From: Bacteroides sp. An322
GTDB lineage: Bacteria; Bacteroidota; Bacteroidia; Bacteroidales; Bacteroidaceae
Assembly: GCF_002161765.1 (NCBI RefSeq)
Contig: NZ_NFIN01000003.1
Coordinates: 1 to 64,000, forward strand
Length of the DNA: 64,000 nucleotides
Direction of reading: 5' to 3'
Shown: piece by piece, positions 17,367 to 25,633 of the stretch
How the letters are laid out: every line of letters starts with the position of its first letter
How positions within the stretch are numbered: the stretch's first letter is position 1
Position numbers and translations under genes: made by a program
The notes under the pieces: generated by a model
Databases searched by the model: none
What the model was told of the DNA's origin: nothing
What the model saw: the letters and a program-made list of their open reading frames with translations, nothing else

Positions 17367-18401
17367 TCAGTATTCCACTTTACATTCTACATTAAATCCG
17401 GCTCTTAGACGGCTCACTTTGTCCGCGCCATTGCCTTGCAGACGGATGCGGATGGGGACTCTTTGCTCCACTTTGACAAAGTTTCCTGTGGCATTGTCTT
17501 GCGGTATCAAGGAGAACGCTGCTCCGGTAGCATCGGATATGGATTCCACTACACCTTTATAGGTTATGCCCGGAACGGCATCGGCTGTAAAAGTGACCTC
17601 GGCTCCTTCCTTGATATTCGGAAGCTGGGTTTCCCGATAGTTGGCGATGACCCACAAGTCGCCATTGTCCACAATGTCCACCATTGTCTGGCCGGGCTGT
17701 ACCAACTGCCCTTCGTGGATGTCTTTACGTCCGGTCACACCATCACAGGTAGCGACTATGACCGTATAGGACAGGTTCAGACGAGCCAAATCCACGGCAG
17801 CTTGCGCCAAACGGATGGCAGCCTCGTTTTGCCCCAACCGATGCGTCTGTTCTTCTTTGGTCAAGGATGTGGAATGTTTTATGCGAAGTACCCGCTCATA
17901 CTGCGCATTGATGGCATCGTATGCCGTCTTAATGTTGTCGTATTGCTGACGGGTGACGGCATCTTCTTCCAGTAGTTTTTTATAACGTTGTAATTCACGT
18001 TCTGCGTTAGCCCGTTGCACACGGACTTCCTCAATGCTGGCATCGTTGACCGTTAGATTATTTTGCGTAGTGGCTATCCCTGCGCTTGTAACCTGCTGTC
18101 CTGCCAGTGCGTTTGCCAAGTCCGCTTCGGCTTGTGCCAAACGCAATCTAAACTCCGCATCTTCAATCACGAGCAACGTGTCGCCCTTGTGTATAGGCTT
18201 GTATTCATCGAAATAAATCTTCTTGATGAAACCCTGTACTCGCGTATTGACGGGGGTGATATGTTGTTTTACCTGCGCATTGTCCGTATACTCCACATTC
18301 CCTAAATGGATGAAACGTGAACACACGTATGCCATTCCGATAACCAGCAACGCAATAACAACTATGTTGTAAACCAATTTTTTAGTCTTTCTTGTAATCA
18401 T
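17367..18401 (-). CDS. HlyD/EmrA-family membrane-fusion adaptor
   Basis: A 344-residue periplasmic adaptor with one N-terminal anchor helix (LVYNIVVIALLVIGMAYVCS). Then a biotinyl-lipoyl half (YTDNAQVKQHITPVNTRVQGFIKKIYFDEYKPIHKGDTLLVIED), an alpha-helical hairpin (about residues 75-200, with ANAERELQRYKKLLEEDAVT), the second lipoyl half (CDGVTGRKDIHEGQLVQPGQTM) and a beta-barrel region (NLW-type DLWVIANYRETQLPNIKEG). Organisation is that of EmrA. It lies between the TolC-type gene (13 bp upstream) and the MFS gene (1 bp downstream). Confidence 0.92.
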   Translation of the reverse strand: MITRKTKKLVYNIVVIALLVIGMAYVCSRFIHLGNVEYTDNAQVKQHITPVNTRVQGFIKKIYFDEYKPIHKGDTLLVIEDAEFRLRLAQAEADLANALAGQQVTSAGIATTQNNLTVNDASIEEVRVQRANAERELQRYKKLLEEDAVTRQQYDNIKTAYDAINAQYERVLRIKHSTSLTKEEQTHRLGQNEAAIRLAQAAVDLARLNLSYTVIVATCDGVTGRKDIHEGQLVQPGQTMVDIVDNGDLWVIANYRETQLPNIKEGAEVTFTADAVPGITYKGVVESISDATGAAFSLIPQDNATGNFVKVEQRVPIRIRLQGNGADKVSRLRAGFNVECKVEY

Positions 18402-18414
18402 AATGCTTTTGAGT

Positions 18415-19728
18415 TTATAAAGTATGTGTGATGTATTTCATCTTATAATAATTATACAGGATATTTATGCGGGCATCCACCAATCCCAAGTCGGCGGTGA
18501 GTTTCATGTTGCTGGCATCTAGCATGTCGGTCAGCAACGCCATTTCATTCTTGTAGCGGTTGTCGGTGACATGATAGTTCTCGTCAGCCAGCCTTACGCT
18601 GTTCTCCTGTGTCCGCAAGTCGGTAAAGGCGGTCAGGAAGTTCACATATCCTTCCTGCACGGCATTCTCTATTTGCTCTTGCGCCAACTGGCGTTGTTCT
18701 TGTGCCTGACGGACATTCAAGCGAGCCTGCTTCAGTTTTCGGTTGTTCTTGAATAAGGAAGAGAGATTGTATTTTACGCCTATCCCTATATACCAATAAT
18801 TGAAATTGTTGTCCAGCACAGGCACTTCAATGGTGATGGGACCGTCCAAATGCTCTGCTGCCACAATGGATATATGCGGCAGGCGTTCCGCACGTTCCTG
18901 TTTTACTTTCTGTTCATTCATTCGGATGGTGGCTTGCGTCTGTTTCAAGACAATATGGTTGGCTTCCGCCAGTTCCTGCCAATCCTCTTCCGTCAAGGTT
19001 TGGATTTGTTCCCTTAATAATAAGGAGTCCGGATATATCTCCGTGCTTTCCGGTAGATGCAAGGTGGTCGCCAGTTGATGGTTGGCAATTCTCCGTGCAT
19101 CCTTAACCCTTGTCAATTGCAGGTTCAGCTGCTCCTTTTGCAATTCATAACGTGTAATGTCGTTTTTCAGGACTGTGCCTTGTTCCCTGCGGGCTTTCAT
19201 GTTGGCAATGACTTCATCGGTCAGTTCCATGTTCTTTTGCAGTACCTTGATTTGATTGTCCAGTTTGTAGAGGTTCAGGTAATGCCCTACTAACAGGAAA
19301 CGTATTTCCTGTACATTCTTTTGCAAGTCAAGTTCTGCCAACAGTTTGCCAAGTTCCGCTTGCCTGATGCCACTGCTGATGGCTCCGCCTGCATAGACGA
19401 CCTGCTGCGCCTCCAATGCGAAGTTGTTGCCAAAATGAGGCATATCGATCGTCATGGCGTTGCCGAAATCCCTGTCCCATAGTTTGCCGTTGCCCCAATA
19501 GCTGGCGGAAAGAGACATGTTCACATCCGGTAGCCGTTGCGCCTTGGCCGCTTTAAGGGCTTCCTCGGCGGCTTCCTTTCCCGTCCGGTACGTTTGAATA
19601 CTTTTGCTCTGCTCGTCGGCAAGACGGAACAGTTCCTCTATGCCCATTTGTCGAGTTTGGGCACACAAACCCTGACTGCATAGGACTGTAATGCACAACA
19701 GCCCTATGAGCCTTTTCTTTTTGCTCAT
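18415..19728 (-). CDS. TolC-family outer-membrane channel
   Basis: A 437-residue outer-membrane efflux protein with signal peptide (LIGLLCITVLCSQGLCAQ) and the two OEP repeats of long helices and short barrel strands: SKSIQTYRTGKEAAEEALKAAKAQRLPDVNMSLSASYW and a second half around KQTQATIRMNEQKVKQERAERLPHISIVA and NNRKLKQARLNVRQAQEQRQLA. First gene of the exporter operon. The 260-bp gap upstream has no exact TAnnTTTG box on this strand; a short inverted repeat CGGCT/AGCCG at 19787-19803 might bind a regulator. Confidence 0.92.
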   Translation of the reverse strand: MSKKKRLIGLLCITVLCSQGLCAQTRQMGIEELFRLADEQSKSIQTYRTGKEAAEEALKAAKAQRLPDVNMSLSASYWGNGKLWDRDFGNAMTIDMPHFGNNFALEAQQVVYAGGAISSGIRQAELGKLLAELDLQKNVQEIRFLLVGHYLNLYKLDNQIKVLQKNMELTDEVIANMKARREQGTVLKNDITRYELQKEQLNLQLTRVKDARRIANHQLATTLHLPESTEIYPDSLLLREQIQTLTEEDWQELAEANHIVLKQTQATIRMNEQKVKQERAERLPHISIVAAEHLDGPITIEVPVLDNNFNYWYIGIGVKYNLSSLFKNNRKLKQARLNVRQAQEQRQLAQEQIENAVQEGYVNFLTAFTDLRTQENSVRLADENYHVTDNRYKNEMALLTDMLDASNMKLTADLGLVDARINILYNYYKMKYITHTL

Positions 19729-19989
19729 AAGTTACTTGGATTATGTTATAATTATCGAATGAATATAGTAATAGGAAAGATGTCAACGGCTAAATCAAAG
19801 CCGCTGCACCCCATGCGTGAAAATCGTGAATTTTATTCTTGTAATGTACGATATGTACTTTCATTTTATGTTTGCTATATTCTTGTTTTCGGGTGCGAAA
19901 TTAAGGAAAAAAGAAATCGAACGTAACCTTTATATATCGCATTTTTTAATTATATTAACTATTTAGTCCTTCTTGTCATTGCGGATGGC
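19729..19989. other. Gap between exporter operon and beta-lactamase
   Basis: AT-rich stretch without a credible gene. Both neighbours read on the minus strand, so it holds the exporter promoter and the end of the beta-lactamase transcript. Only a weak inverted repeat (CGGCT at 19787-19791, AGCCG at 19799-19803) stands out. Confidence 0.5.
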
Positions 19990-20937
19990 TTATCTTTTAA
20001 GGTTTTCGTTTCTCAATCGTATGTTTTTATTTATAACCGGATAAAATTGATTTGTGGTAAGATATGCCTGATAAATGAGCGTTGAGATGTCAGCTATGAT
20101 TCTTTCGGTTTCTTCATAACTGAGTTTGGAATGCTTTACCAGCACGGCTACGGTATATCTTTTCCCGTCGGGAAGCAAGATGAAACCTACATCGTTTATG
20201 CCAATCCATTCGCCTTTCTCATTCTGGTCGGAGGTGCCGGTCTTGTGTCCGATGCGGGCATCTGTTCCTTGCAGAGGGGAGGGAAGGCGTGTCTTTCCGG
20301 TCTGGCAGGAGAGAAGGGTTTCTTGAATAAAGTGGGTGTATGCCGTATCTATGGGCAATGTCCCGGCAATGAGACTATCCATGAACCGGGCTGCGGAAAG
20401 GGGAGTGCTCCAATTCTCGTAGCATCTTTCAGGATTCTGATGCATATCATTTTCGGTTGCGGAAATCGAGAAGCCTTCGATGCCTAATGTTTGAAGGTAC
20501 TGATTGGCTGATGCGGTTCCTCCGATGTATTCAAACAAGATATCACATGCATTGTTGTCGCTTAGCTGGAGGGTATAGGTGAGCAGTTCGCCTATTGAAA
20601 GACTGATGCCACCGTTCGGATATTTATCGCGCAGAGGGCTGTACGTATCGGGGCGCAAGTCTTGTTTTTCTATTCGTATGTGGGTAGAAAGCGGAAGGTC
20701 TCGTTGGTCTAGATAATGCGCTACGGCTAATGCCTGGTGGTATTTCATCACACTCATAAGCGGATAATGCGCTTCATTATTAAACGTAAGCGTATCTTTC
20801 CCGTTGATGATAACGGCTACGCCGATTTCGGCTTCTGCATTCCCGATAATGTGCTGTATCTGCTCGCGCAAAGCCGGATAGGCTTTTGCAGAGAAAGTGA
20901 AAAAAATGGATAGGAGGATAGTCAGATAAGTTTTCAT
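19990..20937 (-). CDS. Class A beta-lactamase
   Basis: A 315-residue secreted serine beta-lactamase, related to the Bacteroides chromosomal group (CblA/CepA/CfxA, subclass A2). Signal peptide MKTYLTILLSIFFTFSAKA. Catalytic motifs are all present: SVMK at 62-65 (Ser70-x-x-Lys), SDN at 126-128, a Glu at 162 in SATENDMH as the Glu166 candidate, and HKTGTS with KTG at 232-234. ATG 20937 is chosen because it starts the signal peptide. A promoter box lies at 20961-20968. The C-terminal tail after the last helix is somewhat long. Whether it gives resistance cannot be told from sequence. Confidence 0.92.
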   Translation of the reverse strand: MKTYLTILLSIFFTFSAKAYPALREQIQHIIGNAEAEIGVAVIINGKDTLTFNNEAHYPLMSVMKYHQALAVAHYLDQRDLPLSTHIRIEKQDLRPDTYSPLRDKYPNGGISLSIGELLTYTLQLSDNNACDILFEYIGGTASANQYLQTLGIEGFSISATENDMHQNPERCYENWSTPLSAARFMDSLIAGTLPIDTAYTHFIQETLLSCQTGKTRLPSPLQGTDARIGHKTGTSDQNEKGEWIGINDVGFILLPDGKRYTVAVLVKHSKLSYEETERIIADISTLIYQAYLTTNQFYPVINKNIRLRNENLKR

Positions 20938-20960
20938 AGGCTTTTTGCTTGTCAAGGATA

Positions 20961-20968
20961 CAAAAATA
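20961..20968 (-). promoter_or_regulatory. Beta-lactamase promoter -7 box (TATTTTTG)
   Basis: Exact TAnnTTTG match on the minus strand, 24 bases upstream of the start at 20937. This supports that start over longer in-frame ones. Confidence 0.65.
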
Positions 20969-21023
20969 TCTAATTTTTTCGAATCGTAAGGTAGTGATGG
21001 CATGAAATTTTGTGTCATGCCAT

Positions 21024-21046
21024 TTTGTCAGCCGGATGCTGACAAA
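21024..21046. repeat. Small perfect hairpin TTTGTCAGC
   Basis: Bases 21024-21032 pair exactly with 21038-21046 around a 5-base loop. It directly adjoins the 22-bp repeat locus in the divergent gap between the beta-lactamase and yitT. Confidence 0.7.
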
Positions 21047-21049
21047 TAT

Positions 21050-21130
21050 GCATACGGCTGCATTGCCCGATGAAGCCGTATGCGTTGCCCGATGAAGCCT
21101 GCTTCGTGAGCCGTCGAAGCCTGCTTCATA
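21050..21130. repeat. 22-bp modular repeat, locus A
   Basis: GCATACGGCT at 21050-21059 is complementary to 21074-21083. TTGCCCGATGAAGCC occurs twice 22 bases apart, and GAAGCCTGCTTC occurs at 21094 and 21116, again 22 bases apart. The parts GATGAAGCC, TGCTTCGT and GTATGC recur at 8195-8254 and 47850-47972. Confidence 0.75.
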
Positions 21131-21226
21131 TAAGTTTAGATACAGAAACGTAAAACATTGCATGGTTTTTTACAAGTTTTCTTATTTACCTTCCCGAATT
21201 TATTCGTTTATTTCACCGATTTTTCC

Positions 21227-21234
21227 TACTTTTG
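21227..21234 (+). promoter_or_regulatory. yitT promoter -7 box (TACTTTTG)
   Basis: Exact TAnnTTTG match, 35 bases upstream of the first yitT ATG. Confidence 0.7.
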
Positions 21235-21269
21235 TAATTCGAAAATTAGAAATAAACTAAAAACGGAAA

Positions 21270-22154
21270 ATGAATCGGATTATGAATTTAAGAACTCAAT
21301 CCGTATGGAGGGAAGCTAAGGATTATGTGTTTATCGCTTTAGGCATGATGATGTACGGAATTGGGTGGACGGTGTTTTTATTACCGAATGACCTTCCTTC
21401 GGGAGCCGTTCCGGGTATCGCCTCTATTATCTATTGGGCGACAGGGTTCCCGGTGCAATACACATATTTGGGGATTAACGGTATGTTGTTGCTATTGGCT
21501 TTAAAGATTTTAGGACTCAAGTTCTGCGTGAAAACCATTTGGGCGGTAGCGGTGTTAACTATATTTTTGGAAGTAATCCAACGGATAGCCGGTGACGGAC
21601 TGATACACGACCAGCCTTTCATGGCATGTGTTTTAGGCGCTTCGTTTTGCGGCGGAGGCATCGGGCTTGCCTTTTCGGCAAACGGAAGTACGGGAGGTAC
21701 CGATATCATTGCAGCTATCGTAAACAAATACCGCGACATATCGCTGGGGCGGGTCATCCTGATGTGTGATGTGATTATCATTTCGTCCAGTTACCTGGTG
21801 CTTCACGATTGGGAACGGGTTGTCTACGGTTATGTAGTGTTGTTCATTACCAGTTTCGTTATCGACCAAGTGGTGAACAGCGCACGCCAATCGGTGCAGT
21901 TCTTCATCATTTCAAGTAAGTACGAGGAAATCGGACACCATATTAATAAAGACTTGCACCGGGGCGTGACCTTCATCGATGGCGTGGGATGCTATACGAA
22001 CAAAGGAGTGAAAATGATGTTTGTACTGGCAAAGAAGCGCGAGTCGAACACGATTTTCCGCCTGATAAAAGACATCGACCCCCATGCGTTCGTATCGCAA
22101 AGCGCGGTTATCGGCGTATTCGGCGAAGGGTTCGACCGGATAAAAGTGAAATAA
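21270..22154 (+). CDS. YitT family membrane protein (DUF161/DUF2179)
   Basis: A 294-residue protein with five to six membrane helices (residues about 18-190: YGIGWTVFLLPNDLPSGAVPG, GSTGGTDIIAAIVNKY) and a C-terminal cytosolic DUF2179 domain (about 205-290, with DLHRGVTFIDGVGCYTNKGVKMMF and KDIDPHAFVSQSAVIGVFGEGF). YitT proteins are widespread; transport is suspected but the substrate is unknown. It heads a run of plus-strand genes: a Crp-like regulator follows after 29 bp. ATG 21282 is a possible second start. Confidence 0.9.
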   Translation: MNRIMNLRTQSVWREAKDYVFIALGMMMYGIGWTVFLLPNDLPSGAVPGIASIIYWATGFPVQYTYLGINGMLLLLALKILGLKFCVKTIWAVAVLTIFLEVIQRIAGDGLIHDQPFMACVLGASFCGGGIGLAFSANGSTGGTDIIAAIVNKYRDISLGRVILMCDVIIISSSYLVLHDWERVVYGYVVLFITSFVIDQVVNSARQSVQFFIISSKYEEIGHHINKDLHRGVTFIDGVGCYTNKGVKMMFVLAKKRESNTIFRLIKDIDPHAFVSQSAVIGVFGEGFDRIKVK

Positions 22155-22183
22155 ACAGAATAAGAACGTGTTAAAATCAATAT

Positions 22184-22774
22184 ATGACAACAACAAGCAT
22201 TGACATCGCGAGACAAATGGTAAGTGATTATCACTTGCAGGCAGATAAGGAAAGCACGCATGCCCTTGCTGATATTTTGATTTGCAAGAAATATAAGAAG
22301 GGTGAAATGATATTGAATGAAGGCGAAGTGTGCAAATGCATGCGCTATGTAGAGAAAGGTATGCTCCGCCAGTATTATTTCAAGTACGAAAAAGACATGA
22401 CTGAGCACATTTCATACGAAAAAGGTGTGGTGATTTGTCTGGAAAGTTATTTCCGCCAAGAACCTACCCGCCTGATGATAGAGGCATTGGAGCCAAGCGT
22501 GATTTGGGAAATTGATAAGGAACAGATAGACAAGCTTGCCGTAGAGCATAGCGTTATCGGCGTGTTGTACCGTAAGATTTTGGAAGATTCTTTAATCGAG
22601 TCGCAAATCAAAGCCGATACATTGCGCTTCGAACCAGCCCACGAGCGGTACAATAAGTTGCTTCAGATGCATCCGGAGATATTGAAACGCGCTCCGCTGG
22701 TGTACATCGCCTCCTTGCTCCAGATGACGCCGGAGACATTGAGCCGTGTACGTGCGGCAAGCCTGACCAATTAA
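22184..22774 (+). CDS. Crp/Fnr family transcriptional regulator
   Basis: A 196-residue regulator. Residues 15-125 form a cyclic-nucleotide-binding-type beta roll (KGEMILNEGEVCKCMRYVEKGMLRQYYFKYEKDMTEHISYEKG); the C-terminal 60 residues end in a helix-turn-helix (IASLLQMTPETLSRVRA) as in Bacteroides Crp-like proteins. The effector is unknown: the cAMP-contact Arg-Ser pair of E. coli Crp is not evident. It sits between yitT and miaA (12 bp gap to miaA), so it may control this operon. Confidence 0.88.
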   Translation: MTTTSIDIARQMVSDYHLQADKESTHALADILICKKYKKGEMILNEGEVCKCMRYVEKGMLRQYYFKYEKDMTEHISYEKGVVICLESYFRQEPTRLMIEALEPSVIWEIDKEQIDKLAVEHSVIGVLYRKILEDSLIESQIKADTLRFEPAHERYNKLLQMHPEILKRAPLVYIASLLQMTPETLSRVRAASLTN

Positions 22775-22786
22775 AGGGAGACTCGA

Positions 22787-23701
22787 ATGGCTTACGACTT
22801 GATTACCATATTGGGACCGACCGCATCGGGAAAGACTCCCTTAGCCGCGGAACTGGCATACCGTTTGCATACGGAAATCATCAGCGGGGATAGCCGTCAG
22901 GTGTACCGCCGCATGGATTTGGGTACAGGAAAGGACTTAGCGGACTATACAGTTCGTGGCGAGCAGATTCCCTATCACCTGATTGACATCGCGGAACCGG
23001 GAACCAAATACAACGTATTCGAGTTCCAGCACGATTTCCTTCGGGCATACGAAGACATCCGAGGGCGAGGCATGATTCCCATACTTTGCGGAGGAACGGG
23101 CATGTATCTGGAATCGGTCTTGAAAGGATACAAGCTGCTTCCCGTGCCGGAGAATCCTGAATTGCGCGAAAAGCTTGCAGGAAAGTCTTTGGCAGAGTTG
23201 ACCGGAATATTGGCTTCCTATAAGACGTTGCATAATTCTACGGATGTGGACACGGCAAAACGTGCGATACGCGCCATTGAAATTGAGGAATATTATCGCA
23301 CCCAACCCGTTGACGCAAGGGATTTCCCTGAAATCCAAAGCTTGATTATCGGGGTGGACATCGACCGGGAATTGAGACGTGAGAAAATATCGCGCCGGTT
23401 AAAGCAACGTTTGGACGAGGGCATGGTGGACGAAGTGCGCAAGCTGATAGAGGAAGGCATTGCGCCCGAAGACCTGATTTATTACGGTTTGGAATATAAA
23501 TTCCTTACCTTATATATAATAGGAGAACTGAGCTACGAAGAAATGTTCCGCCAACTGGAAATAGCCATCCATCAATTTGCCAAAAGGCAGATGACCTGGT
23601 TCAGAGGCATGGAAAGACGCGGATTTACCATTCATTGGATTGACGCGACCTTGCCCATGGAAGAAAAAATAGAGAGAATAATGGAATGGATAAATTGTTA
23701 A
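22787..23701 (+). CDS. miaA: tRNA dimethylallyltransferase, divergent MiaA paralogue
   Basis: Adds a dimethylallyl group to A37 of tRNAs that read U-starting codons. The 304 residues keep the P loop GPTASGKTPLA, SGDSRQVYRRMDLGTG, GGTGMYLESVLKGY, the RAIRAIEIEEYY region and AKRQMTWFRGMERRG. Two places differ from common MiaA: GTGKDLADY where GTAKP is usual and YYGLEYKF where a GYKE-like string is usual. Many Bacteroidetes carry two MiaA copies, and this looks like the less canonical type; activity is inferred from the retained motifs. Confidence 0.85.
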   Translation: MAYDLITILGPTASGKTPLAAELAYRLHTEIISGDSRQVYRRMDLGTGKDLADYTVRGEQIPYHLIDIAEPGTKYNVFEFQHDFLRAYEDIRGRGMIPILCGGTGMYLESVLKGYKLLPVPENPELREKLAGKSLAELTGILASYKTLHNSTDVDTAKRAIRAIEIEEYYRTQPVDARDFPEIQSLIIGVDIDRELRREKISRRLKQRLDEGMVDEVRKLIEEGIAPEDLIYYGLEYKFLTLYIIGELSYEEMFRQLEIAIHQFAKRQMTWFRGMERRGFTIHWIDATLPMEEKIERIMEWINC

Positions 23702-23704
23702 ATT

Positions 23705-23792
23705 GAACACAGAGACACAAAGACACAAAGGGAAAATCTTTTAATTCTTAATTTTAAATAGAAAAACTCTGTGCCTCGGTGTCTCTGTGTTC
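23705..23792. repeat. Inverted repeat of the CAGAGACAC family
   Basis: GAACACAGAGACAC at 23705-23718 pairs exactly with 23779-23792. Between miaA and the lipid-kinase gene, both plus strand, so it may cut read-through inside the gene run. Confidence 0.85.
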
Positions 23793-23813
23793 CCATAAAA
23801 AACGGAAAAGCTT

Positions 23814-24746
23814 ATGGCAATAGAACCTACCCGCTGGGGTGTGATATACAATCCGAAAGCCGGAAGCCGGAAGGCACAAAAGCGTTGGAAAGAAATCCGG
23901 GACTACATGGAAAGCCGTGAAGTCCAGTTCGACTATGTGCAATCGGAAGGTTTCGGTTCGGTGGAACGCTTGTCGCGCACCATGGCGAATAATGGCTATC
24001 GGACCATCGTAGTGGTAGGAGGAGACGGGGCTTTGAATGATGCCGTAAACGGCATTATGTTTTCGGATGCCGAGAATAAGCAAGACATAGCCTTGGGGAT
24101 TATTCCGAATGGCATCGGAAACGACTTTGCCAAATATTGGGGACTGGATTCCGATGATTATAAAGGAGCGGTGGATGTACTCATCAACCGCCGCCTGCGG
24201 AAAGTGGATGTAGGCGTGTTCGGTTATTTCGACGGGAAAGCTCACGTAAAACGGTATTTCTTAAATGCCGTTTACATTGGCTTGGGTGCCCGTATCGTGA
24301 TTATCACAAACGAAACCAAGCGTTTTTGGGGTATCCCTCTTTTCTCTTACTTGTCTTCACTTTTCTTGGTGGCATTCGAACGGAAATTATACCGGATGCA
24401 CTTAAAAGTGAACGATGAACATATCCGGGGACGCCTGATGGCGGTAGCTATCGGAAGTGCGCGCGGATACGGGCTTACCCCCAGTGCGGTGCCTTATAAC
24501 GGCTGGCTTGATGTTTCCTTGATTTACCGTCCGGAACTTCGCCAGTTGATTCAAGGTTTGTGGATGATGCAACAAGGACGTTTGTTGAACCATAAGACCG
24601 TTAAGCCTTACCGCACCCGTATGGTCAAAATCTTGCGGGCACAAAATGCCGAGATAAGCCTGGACGGACGTATTTGGTTCGACCGCCATTTCCCTATAGA
24701 GGTGACCATTGCTCCCGAAGCGTTGACATTGATAATACCAAGATAG
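23814..24746 (+). CDS. Diacylglycerol/lipid kinase family protein (YegS/DgkB-like)
   Basis: A 310-residue kinase of the DAGK catalytic family. Motifs: WGVIYNPKAGSRKAQKRW at the N terminus, VVVGGDGALNDAVNGIM (the GGDG nucleotide-binding loop), LGIIPNGIGNDFAKYWGL (the GTxNDFA type loop), and a C-terminal beta domain with AQNAEISLDGRIW. It probably phosphorylates diacylglycerol or another lipid alcohol at the inner membrane face. kdsA follows after 16 bp, giving a small envelope-lipid operon. Confidence 0.9.
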   Translation: MAIEPTRWGVIYNPKAGSRKAQKRWKEIRDYMESREVQFDYVQSEGFGSVERLSRTMANNGYRTIVVVGGDGALNDAVNGIMFSDAENKQDIALGIIPNGIGNDFAKYWGLDSDDYKGAVDVLINRRLRKVDVGVFGYFDGKAHVKRYFLNAVYIGLGARIVIITNETKRFWGIPLFSYLSSLFLVAFERKLYRMHLKVNDEHIRGRLMAVAIGSARGYGLTPSAVPYNGWLDVSLIYRPELRQLIQGLWMMQQGRLLNHKTVKPYRTRMVKILRAQNAEISLDGRIWFDRHFPIEVTIAPEALTLIIPR

Positions 24747-24762
24747 TATAATTCAAGAAATT

Positions 24763-25569
24763 ATGATACAGACAATAGAAGACCTGACCCGTTCGGACAA
24801 TTTTTTCTTGTTGGCTGGACCGTGTGTGATAGAAGGCGAAGACATGGCATTGCGTATTGCAGAGCGTGTAGTGAAAATAACCGACCGTTTGCATATACCT
24901 TATGTATTTAAAGGTTCGTACCGGAAGGCAAACCGTTCTCGGCTGGATTCGTTTACGGGAATCGGGGATGAGAAGGCTTTGAAGGTGTTGGAAAAAGTGC
25001 GCAAGACGTTTGGCGTGCCGGTCGTGACCGATATTCATGCTGCGGCTGAAGCGGATATGGCTGCGGCGTATGTCGATGTGTTGCAAATTCCGGCTTTCTT
25101 ATGCCGTCAGACCGATTTATTGGTAGCAGCCGCACGGACTGGGAAAATCGTCAATATCAAGAAAGGGCAATTCCTTTCTCCGGCGGCTATGCGTTTTGCG
25201 GCAGATAAAGTGGTAGAAGCAGGGAATAGCCAGGTGATGCTTACCGAACGAGGAGTGACTTTCGGTTATCATGACTTGATAGTCGATTACCGGGGCATAC
25301 CAGAGATGCAATCATTCGGTCATCCGGTAATCCTTGATGTGACCCATTCTTTGCAACAGCCCAATCAGGCTTCTGGAGTGACCGGAGGAATGCCGCAGTT
25401 AATTGAAACCATAGCTAAGGCTGGTGTTGCCGTAGGAGTAGACGGCTTGTTTATGGAAACGCACGAGAATCCGGCAGAGGCAAAAAGCGATGGCGCCAAT
25501 ATGCTGAAACTTGACTTGTTGGAAAATTTGCTGGAAAAACTGGTGCGTATCCGCCAAAGTATCTTGTAA
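24763..25569 (+). CDS. kdsA: 3-deoxy-8-phosphooctulonate (KDO-8-P) synthase
   Basis: Condenses arabinose-5-phosphate and PEP to KDO-8-phosphate for the inner core of lipopolysaccharide. The 268 residues include FLLAGPCVIEGEDMALRIAE, VFKGSYRKANRSRLDSFTG, VVTDIHAAAEADMAA, LQIPAFLCRQTDLL, KKGQFLSPAAM, and VDGLFMETHENPAEAKSDG. The SYRKANRS string differs slightly from the common SFDKANRS but keeps the PEP-binding Lys and Asn. Immediately downstream of the lipid kinase. Confidence 0.97.
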   Translation: MIQTIEDLTRSDNFFLLAGPCVIEGEDMALRIAERVVKITDRLHIPYVFKGSYRKANRSRLDSFTGIGDEKALKVLEKVRKTFGVPVVTDIHAAAEADMAAAYVDVLQIPAFLCRQTDLLVAAARTGKIVNIKKGQFLSPAAMRFAADKVVEAGNSQVMLTERGVTFGYHDLIVDYRGIPEMQSFGHPVILDVTHSLQQPNQASGVTGGMPQLIETIAKAGVAVGVDGLFMETHENPAEAKSDGANMLKLDLLENLLEKLVRIRQSIL

Positions 25570-25598
25570 GATTCATTGTTTATGTTTCAATAAAAGAA

Positions 25599-25606
25599 TA
25601 TCTTTG
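25599..25606 (+). promoter_or_regulatory. serS promoter: TTG, 20 bp, TATCTTTG
   Basis: Exact TAnnTTTG box with a TTG at 25576-25578 at the expected -33 distance (20-base spacer), 28 bases before the serS ATG. Confidence 0.75.
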
Positions 25607-25633
25607 CAGCACGAAATTTAAATAAAGAAAGAT

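Noticed and set aside
15770-19728. Exporter operon as a recent foreign insert
   Set aside because: Base composition sampled by eye is close to that of neighbours, and there is no integrase, transposase or att-like repeat.
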